Positions 59,309-64,000 of a stretch of 64,000 nucleotides of DNA are shown here, one piece after another. A program made the position numbers and the translations under genes. Under the pieces are notes generated by a model, which was not told the origin of the DNA, made no database searches, and saw only the letters and a program-made list of their open reading frames with translations. Origin of the DNA: Gemmatimonadota bacterium (GTDB lineage: Bacteria; JAAXHH01); assembly GCA_009838645.1 (NCBI GenBank), contig VXRC01000024.1:82494-146493 (forward strand), written 5' to 3'. Numbering within the stretch: position 1 is the stretch's first letter; every line of letters begins with the position of its first letter.

Positions 59309-59864
59309 CGGATTTTCCCCCGCCGTATAAGGCTACCACAAAGAGGGCTGCTGCAATGACGATACCCGAGGCGGTCGAACCATAATCCGGAAGGTACAGG
59401 ATGATGGGGAAACAGATCCCTATGAGAATACCGACCGGTACTAGACGTCGATCCAGGTGCAAGCCAGCATGAAAATAGGATAGGGCGAGCAGAAGCACCG
59501 AGAGGGCGCCTATGCCGGAATCGGTTAACTTCCCACCCGCGACCAGCAACCCGCCTAGCAAGCACGCGACTACATATGCCAGCCAGTGCTTTACCCAACG
59601 CATCCCTCTTTCCCTATCCGCCTGGCCTATGCGTGCGCTGGTTCGTGAGCCTAGCCACATGGACAGGAGGAATCCGACTGGAACGGCGACCCACCAGTAC
59701 CAACCTATCCAACTCTTATCATCCACGAATTCTCTTAAGGGAATACTGATGAGAATGATGACTGCCCAAAGCATATAAACCGAACGGAAGGGGACGTTAT
59801 CCGAACGGTCCGTCGCGGCGCGGACATACGCCACGTCTTCCCTGAGCTTATCGATGTCTGTCAT
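59295..59864 (-). CDS. Multi-pass membrane protein paired with a winged-helix regulator
   Basis: A 189-residue protein with a short cytoplasmic N-terminus (MTDIDKLREDVAYVRAATDRSDN) and about six hydrophobic helices. Similar proteins are often encoded before small ArsR/HTH_34 regulators. The gene is first in a two-gene operon with a recognisable promoter at 59911-59939. No motif identifies transport or enzyme activity. The segment GSRTSARIGQADRERGMRWVKHWLAYVVACLLGGLLV is the middle cytosolic loop and fifth helix region. Confidence 0.7.
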   Translation of the reverse strand: MTDIDKLREDVAYVRAATDRSDNVPFRSVYMLWAVIILISIPLREFVDDKSWIGWYWWVAVPVGFLLSMWLGSRTSARIGQADRERGMRWVKHWLAYVVACLLGGLLVAGGKLTDSGIGALSVLLLALSYFHAGLHLDRRLVPVGILIGICFPIILYLPDYGSTASGIVIAAALFVVALYGGGKSDATD

Positions 59865-59902
59865 GATATTCTCCTTATCAATGAGTACTATTATTAAGAG
59901 AT

Positions 59903-59939
59903 TACTCTGGAATATAGAGTATAAACCCGCTCATGTCAA
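59903..59939 (-). promoter_or_regulatory. Promoter with overlapping palindromic operator
   Basis: On the minus strand TTGACA (59939-59934), a 17-base spacer and TATATT (59916-59911) form a near-consensus promoter for the 59864 gene. A 6-base inverted repeat TACTCT-N7-AGAGTA at 59903-59921 covers the -10 box and start point, a fit for negative autoregulation by the winged-helix protein of the same operon. Confidence 0.65.
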
Positions 59940-60075
59940 CAGAAAAACGAAATACGCTAAGATTTAAAGGGATATGAGAGGAATTTGAAGTCGTCGCTAA
60001 CCTGCTGCACTGGTTGGCTGGTACGCCGTCCTAGTCCGGTATCGAACCTGGTGGCCGGGTTCGAGCTGAAAGCCC

Positions 60076-61731
60076 CTACACCCGCACGGTCAGCCCGTCG
60101 TGGAGGGCGGTGCGGTAGGCTTTGATGGCGGGGACGAAGCCCATCAGGAAACCGGCCGTCACCACAGCGCCCATGAAGAGCAACTCGACGGAGCCGGGGG
60201 GCCGGATTGGGATGAACAGACCAACCTGTGCTTCGACGAGAGACTGTCCGATTGAGAGCAATACATACACCAGGGCAAGTCCGGCGATTGCCCCTGCCGC
60301 GGCCAGGCACACCGACTCGAGCACCAGCAGGGCGACGATCCGGTTGGGACCGGCTCCTACGGCGCGCAGGATCGCCATCTCCCGGCGGCGCTCATTGAGC
60401 GAGGTGTAGAGCGAGACGAGCATACCCAGCAGCCCCACCAGCACGACGAAGATGGTCACGAGACGGAGGCCGGTCTCGGCGTATCCCAGGCTTCGCCACA
60501 TCTCGTTCAGGGCGACACCGGGGATCACGGCCATCATCGGCTCCTCCTCGAAGTCGTTGATCTCGCGCTGCAGCATGAGTACGTCCCGGCGGTCGGTCGT
60601 GCCCACGAAGAACGAGGTCACCTGCGTAACTTCGACATCCTCGATCGAGAGTTCCGCTTCGCTGTGGACGTGTCCGTCGTCTGCGGTAGCCGCCACCGTC
60701 TCCTCATCGTCGTGCCCGTGGTCGTCGTCCGTGGTAGCCGTTCCCACCTCCTCGTCATCATGCCCGTGTCCTTCGTCCGCGTCAGCCGTCTCCTCGTCGT
60801 GGGCGTGTCCGTCATCCGTGTCAGCCGCCTGTACTTCATCGTCGTCGTGCCCGTGTCCTTCGTCCGTGTCAGCCGTTTCCACCTCGTCATCGTCGTGCCC
60901 GTGTCCGTCGTCTGCCGCCTCCTCCTCGTGCGTGTGTCCTTCGTCCGCGTCAGCCGCTTCCACCTCATCATCGTGTGCGTGCCCGTCGTCTGCGGCAGCC
61001 GACTGCACCTCTTCGTCGTCATGCTCGTGTCCGTCTTCCGCCGGGGCCGCCTCTGTCTCATCGTGGACGTGCCCATCGTCCGTCGGCGCACCGTCCTCCC
61101 AGTGGATGGCCTCCATGCCCTCGAGGGTCACGTAGAGGGCGCGGTCAACGGGGGTGAACGTCTTGGCGAGGACGCCCACTACCGTGAAGGGCATGTGGTC
61201 GTGGACCAGGAAGCCCACCTCGCCGATTCCGTGCGTCACCGCGATCTCGTCGCCCAGTGTATAGTTCAGTTCGGACGCCACGTCGGCGCCCAGGGTCACG
61301 TCGTACAGGTTCTCGCTCGCCCGTCCCTCCGCGAGCACGATTTCCTGACCGCCTCGATAGCGATAGTGGCGATAGAAGTCTTCGTTCGTTCCGATGACCC
61401 GGAATCCTCGGTGGCTGTCCCCCAGGCTGTAGGGGATGGTCCACTCAACGGCCGGGTGATCCGCCCACTGCCGGTAGGCCTCCCACGAAACGTTCTCCGT
61501 CGGCGCGCCCATGCCGAAGACCGAATACAGCAGTAATTGGATCGTGCCGCCCTTGGTACCCACGATCAGGTCGGTCTGGCTGATGGTGTTGGAGAAGCTT
61601 TCGCGCATGCCCACGCGCACGTTCTCGACGCCGATCAGGAGGGCGACGCTAAGGGCGATGGAACCCACTGTGAGCGAGGTGCTGAAGGCGCGGTTGCGGA
61701 GCGACTTGAGCGCGAGGTCCAATACCAGCAT
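60076..61731 (-). CDS. FtsX/MacB-type ABC permease with a large His/Asp-rich insert
   Basis: A 551-residue inner-membrane protein. An N-terminal helix (about 14-40) is followed by a MacB-like periplasmic domain, which is broken by a roughly 140-residue insert (about 218-358) made of ten units of (D/E)(G/D)HxH, such as DGHVHDE, DGHEHDDEE and EGHTHEEE, with acidic spacers. Then come three C-terminal helices typical of FtsX-like permeases (VTIFVVLVGLLGMLVSLYTSL, LLVLESVCLAAAGAIAGLALVYV, LLFMGAVVTAGFLMGFVPAI). The insert should bind several Zn2+ or Cu2+ ions. The start at 61731 shares one base with the ATPase stop (TGATG), and DUF3299 is in the same operon. Export or import cannot be told. Confidence 0.85.
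   Translation of the reverse strand: MLVLDLALKSLRNRAFSTSLTVGSIALSVALLIGVENVRVGMRESFSNTISQTDLIVGTKGGTIQLLLYSVFGMGAPTENVSWEAYRQWADHPAVEWTIPYSLGDSHRGFRVIGTNEDFYRHYRYRGGQEIVLAEGRASENLYDVTLGADVASELNYTLGDEIAVTHGIGEVGFLVHDHMPFTVVGVLAKTFTPVDRALYVTLEGMEAIHWEDGAPTDDGHVHDETEAAPAEDGHEHDDEEVQSAAADDGHAHDDEVEAADADEGHTHEEEAADDGHGHDDDEVETADTDEGHGHDDDEVQAADTDDGHAHDEETADADEGHGHDDEEVGTATTDDDHGHDDEETVAATADDGHVHSEAELSIEDVEVTQVTSFFVGTTDRRDVLMLQREINDFEEEPMMAVIPGVALNEMWRSLGYAETGLRLVTIFVVLVGLLGMLVSLYTSLNERRREMAILRAVGAGPNRIVALLVLESVCLAAAGAIAGLALVYVLLSIGQSLVEAQVGLFIPIRPPGSVELLFMGAVVTAGFLMGFVPAIKAYRTALHDGLTVRV
60664..61077 (-). repeat. Array encoding ten metal-binding DGHxH-type units
   Basis: About ten units of 39-48 bases encode the (D/E)(G/D)HxH motifs inside the permease. 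DNA identity between units is moderate, with GACGGGCAC/CACGAC-type codons and varied acidic linkers, so the array has expanded and drifted. Unequal crossing-over would change its length among strains. Confidence 0.8.
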
Positions 61732-62414
61732 CAAAGCACCGCCTGGTTGACGTCGGGGAGCGAGATGGTGCGGGAGAACATGCCTTCCAGGGCGCGGTCG
61801 TGGCTCACGAACACCAGCGTTGCGCCGGCGCGCTCGCACTCCTGGAAGAGCAGCTCGAGAAAGTCCTCGCGCCGGTCGAAGTCCAGGGAGGAGGTCGGCT
61901 CATCGGCGACGATGAGCTCCGGCGCGCCGATGAGCGCACGGCAGGCCGCCACCCGCTGTTGCTGGCCCACCGAGAGTTCGGTCACCGGCTTATTCAGCAG
62001 ATCGCCGATGTGGAGATGACCGGCCAGCAGCGCGGCGGACTCCTTCACGCCCGCGCCGTCCAGCCGGGCCCGGCGCCCCGCGTGCATGCGCACCGGCAGG
62101 ATGATGTTGTCGAGCACCGACAGGTAAGGGATGAGGTTGAACATCTGGAAGACATAGCCGATGTGCTCCGCCCGGAAGGCGTCCCGCTGTGGGGCCGAGA
62201 GTGAGGCGAGGTCCTCGCCCAGCACCGTGACGTCGCCCTCGTTCGCTTCCAGGACCCCCGCCAGCACGCCGAGCAGCGTCGTTTTGCCGCTGCCGCTGGG
62301 GCCGAACAGGAACGCGCGTGTCCCCCGTTCGAGGGCCAGCTCGGGGATGTCCAGCACCCAAGGGCCGCCGCCGTAGCGGAAGCGCAGATGCCGGATGTCG
62401 ATGGCGAGGCTCAT
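61731..62414 (-). CDS. LolD/MacB-type ABC ATPase
   Basis: A 227-residue ATPase. Walker A is FGPSGSGKTT (residues 37-46); the signature is LSVGQQQRVAACRALIGAPE (V in place of the more common G) and Walker B LIVADEPTSSLD. ETRFDRREDFLELLFQECERAGATLVFVSHD is the later part of the family. It resembles ATPases that serve FtsX-like permeases. The stop overlaps the permease start by one base, so the pair is coupled. It probably lies in one transcript with the DUF3299 gene upstream. Confidence 0.88.
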   Translation of the reverse strand: MSLAIDIRHLRFRYGGGPWVLDIPELALERGTRAFLFGPSGSGKTTLLGVLAGVLEANEGDVTVLGEDLASLSAPQRDAFRAEHIGYVFQMFNLIPYLSVLDNIILPVRMHAGRRARLDGAGVKESAALLAGHLHIGDLLNKPVTELSVGQQQRVAACRALIGAPELIVADEPTSSLDFDRREDFLELLFQECERAGATLVFVSHDRALEGMFSRTISLPDVNQAVL

Positions 62415-62543
62415 CTAAAACATATTCCTGCGAATCGTAGCTTCAAAAAAACCGGCGCATCCCCGGAAAAAGCGAGTGCGCGCGCTGAATGCATGCAGGC
62501 GTCCTGGTCGTGTCGAGCAGGCGTCCACATCGTGACGTGCGGA

Positions 62544-62577
62544 TGTTCGCGTCGCGTCATGTACGTGTTCGCGTCGC
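62544..62577. repeat. Short GC-rich repeats in the gap before the ATPase
   Basis: TGTTCGCGTCGC occurs at 62544-62555 and 62566-62577 within a broader run of GTCGCGTC-like words between 62500 and 62600. The gap of about 190 bases between the DUF3299 stop and the ATPase start is otherwise unexplained and may hold a processing site. Confidence 0.4.
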
Positions 62578-62602
62578 ATGTTGCCGGCGTCCGCGTCGCG
62601 GA

Positions 62603-63130
62603 TCAATACTCGTATGGATAGACCCGCTTGCCGGTGATGGTGAAGCCGACGTAGCCGTACACGCTCTTGGTCATCTCGATCTTGAGCACGCCTTCGACCC
62701 ACACCGGGTTCCACCCGTTTAAAAACGCCCATTTGTCCTTTTCCATCTCGATGTAGATGAGCTGGTTGGGCGGGGGAGGCGGCGTATGGATGCAGGCGCC
62801 GACATAGGGTACGAGGAGGAACTCCGTTACCGAGGACGCCCAGTCTTCAAGCGGTACCGCAAATCCAGGGACCTTGACGACTTTACCGTCGAGTTCCGCC
62901 AACTCCTCGCCCGGCTTGCCGGTGCGGTAGTTGAGGCTGGCCAGGAGGTGCCAGCCCACCTTGATGGGCTCGTCGGCCGGCGCGACCGGCGGTGCGTACG
63001 CCGGTGCGTCGACCGGGGGCTCCGGATCGGCCTTCGGGACGGCCTCCGGAGGTTCGGGCACAATGCTGAGGGTTACCACGACCAGCAGGGCGGCGGATAC
63101 AAAGAGTAGTTTACGGGTGACGCCGATCAT
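62603..63130 (-). CDS. DUF3299 protein with signal peptide
   Basis: A 175-residue exported protein. The signal anchor (TRKLLFVSAALLVVVTLSIV) precedes a Pro-rich linker (EPPEAVPKADPEPPVDAP) and a compact DUF3299 domain: VKVPGFAVPLEDWASSVTEFLLVPYVGACIHTPPPPPNQLIYIEM. The VPYVGACIHTPPPPPNQ core is the hallmark of the family. DUF3299 proteins occur next to ABC transporters of zinc-responsive loci in Vibrio and other bacteria, from what I recall. The ATG at 63130 is chosen for the signal peptide; codons to 63175 are ignored. It is the first gene of the leftward cassette. Confidence 0.82.
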   Translation of the reverse strand: MIGVTRKLLFVSAALLVVVTLSIVPEPPEAVPKADPEPPVDAPAYAPPVAPADEPIKVGWHLLASLNYRTGKPGEELAELDGKVVKVPGFAVPLEDWASSVTEFLLVPYVGACIHTPPPPPNQLIYIEMEKDKWAFLNGWNPVWVEGVLKIEMTKSVYGYVGFTITGKRVYPYEY

Positions 63131-63213
63131 CGAAAAACTCCGGTTGTCAGGTCGTCTGTTCGATATATATAGCATTCAGCCAACTATTGGCAATATAAAT
63201 GTATATGTTCCGT

Positions 63214-63225
63214 TTAACGCGTTAA
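63214..63225. promoter_or_regulatory. 12-base perfect palindrome between divergent genes
   Basis: TTAACGCGTTAA lies about 84 bases upstream of the DUF3299 start and ten bases upstream of the ATG at 63235. Its place in the short divergent region between the metal cassette and the lipoprotein gene makes it a candidate operator. The region around it (63160-63213) is strongly A+T-rich. Confidence 0.45.
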
Positions 63226-63234
63226 CTGCTTGAA

Positions 63235-64000
63235 ATGAAAACACGAGCCTGTCATTTCCATCTGATCCTTCTCCTGGCGTTCGCGACTCCCGCTTGCGAC
63301 AAACCGACGTCCAGCGTCTTCAGCGAACTGCAGATCCGGCTTGCGGCGCAGTCACCGAACCAGCAGCACGTCGGATCCGTAGTCGTGCGATTCTCCGAGA
63401 TGGCCGTTCGCTCCGCCGCGAACAGCGAGTACGGGACCCCTGGCGCCGTGCCCCACACGATCGACCTGGCCGAACTCGGCGGGAGTGAAACCCGTATCCT
63501 GGACGTGTTTTCCGTGGCCGAAGGCAGGTACGACGCGGCACGGCTCAAACTCGACGGCGTAACCGTGACGCTGACGAACGGTTCGCAGTTCAGCGAGGTG
63601 TTCTCGCCACCACTCGGCGTGGAGATCGTCGTCCAGGGATCTACCCCCGTAGTCGTCGAGCGAAATCGAAAGGCCGATGCGGTCATCGATTTCGATCCGA
63701 TGCGATCGATCACCCTCGAGGGGGACACGCGGCAGGTCCACGACATCACCGGCTTCAGGTTCCAGCCCAGGGCCCGGCTGGTCGACCTGGCGAGTTCGGG
63801 ACAGGTCTCCGGAACCGTCAAGCACGATAACGGCACGCCGGCAGTCCTCCGGGACGACGTGCCATTGCCCGGATACCCGATTACCCTCTTTCAACCCGGC
63901 GGGACGGATTCGGTGACGGTCCGTACCAATGACTCCGGCCGGTACACCGTTTTCTTCATGCCCGCCGGGTCTTACGCCATGTACGTACCGCAGACCGAAG
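63235..64000 (+). CDS. Lipoprotein with DUF4382-like and carboxypeptidase-regulatory-like domains (3' end outside window)
   Basis: The first 255 codons of a gene that runs off the window. A signal peptide with lipobox (FATPAC) is followed by a beta-rich domain resembling DUF4382 (SPNQQHVGSVVVRFSEMAVRS, ETRILDVFSVAEGRYDAARLKLDGVTVT). The end begins a second domain like the carboxypeptidase-regulatory (CarboxypepD_reg) fold (SGQVSGTVKHDNGTPAVL, YPITLFQPGG, TNDSGRYTVFFMPAGSYAMYV). The open frame is continuous with no stop. It is divergent from the DUF3299/ABC cassette and may share its control. Confidence 0.72.
   Translation, partial: MKTRACHFHLILLLAFATPACDKPTSSVFSELQIRLAAQSPNQQHVGSVVVRFSEMAVRSAANSEYGTPGAVPHTIDLAELGGSETRILDVFSVAEGRYDAARLKLDGVTVTLTNGSQFSEVFSPPLGVEIVVQGSTPVVVERNRKADAVIDFDPMRSITLEGDTRQVHDITGFRFQPRARLVDLASSGQVSGTVKHDNGTPAVLRDDVPLPGYPITLFQPGGTDSVTVRTNDSGRYTVFFMPAGSYAMYVPQTE

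Overview
The window is a GC-rich, gene-dense stretch of a Gram-negative bacterial chromosome. It has outer-membrane beta-barrels, lipoproteins, Tat signals and periplasmic proteins. No rRNA, CRISPR array, insertion sequence, integrase or phage gene was seen. Three phytanoyl-CoA-dioxygenase-like enzymes, a plant-type leucine-rich-repeat lipoprotein, and scattered toxin-antitoxin (TA) loci suggest an uncultivated environmental lineage such as a Latescibacterota, Poribacteria or Gemmatimonadota relative. That placement is an inference of low confidence. Start codons are mostly ATG, with some well-supported GTG and TTG.

Layout. 1-4757: the end of gltB, then gltD (glutamate synthase), a PhyH oxygenase and a Tat-exported flavin amine oxidase. 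5029-10766: a more A+T-rich, TA-rich zone with a zeta-type kinase, a nucleotidyltransferase/HEPN pair, a MazEF pair, gene remnants, a periplasmic-binding-fold protein, a TPR protein and a T4-endonuclease-V-like repair enzyme. 10842-19058: NAD-binding reductase, DUF1801 protein, KefB-type antiporter, large LRR/propeller lipoprotein, membrane-anchored unknown, MDR dehydrogenase. 19194-23762: HigBA, tRNA-Asn, outer-membrane protein, carboxylate-amine ligase, an orphan ribbon-helix-helix protein, a decayed TA locus and a second barrel. 23930-27777: dnaK, hsp20 and a primary-type sigma factor. 28004-36822: thioredoxin, class III aminotransferase, tpx, UPF0173 hydrolase, methyltransferase, two more PhyH enzymes, amt-glnK. 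37120-43743: YwqK-like protein, a complete CUT1-type sugar ABC importer, a two-gene membrane operon, an NTase. 43782-53593: SDR, uvrB, rhomboid, yqeC, an Fbp-type ABC importer, MFS transporter. 53746-58868: a 9-residue-repeat protein, SRPBCC protein, gltX, DUF3566-like protein, two tRNA-Ser, a secreted unknown. 58982-64000: a regulator with a membrane partner, then an ABC exporter/importer-like pair whose permease carries a large His/Asp-rich insert, a DUF3299 protein and a divergent lipoprotein.

How the genes work together. Nitrogen assimilation is well represented: GltBD, Amt with a P-II protein that lacks the uridylylation tyrosine, and two ABC importers. Protein quality control (DnaK, Hsp20) sits beside the housekeeping sigma factor. 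TA loci in all states, from intact pairs with visible promoter/operators to ghosts found only by alignment inside the window, make 5-23 kb a site of TA turnover.

The best candidate for an undescribed system is 60076-63130. There an ATPase, an FtsX/MacB-type permease with ten (D/E)(G/D)HxH units built into its extracytoplasmic domain, and a DUF3299 protein form a cassette that looks devoted to a transition metal, most likely zinc.
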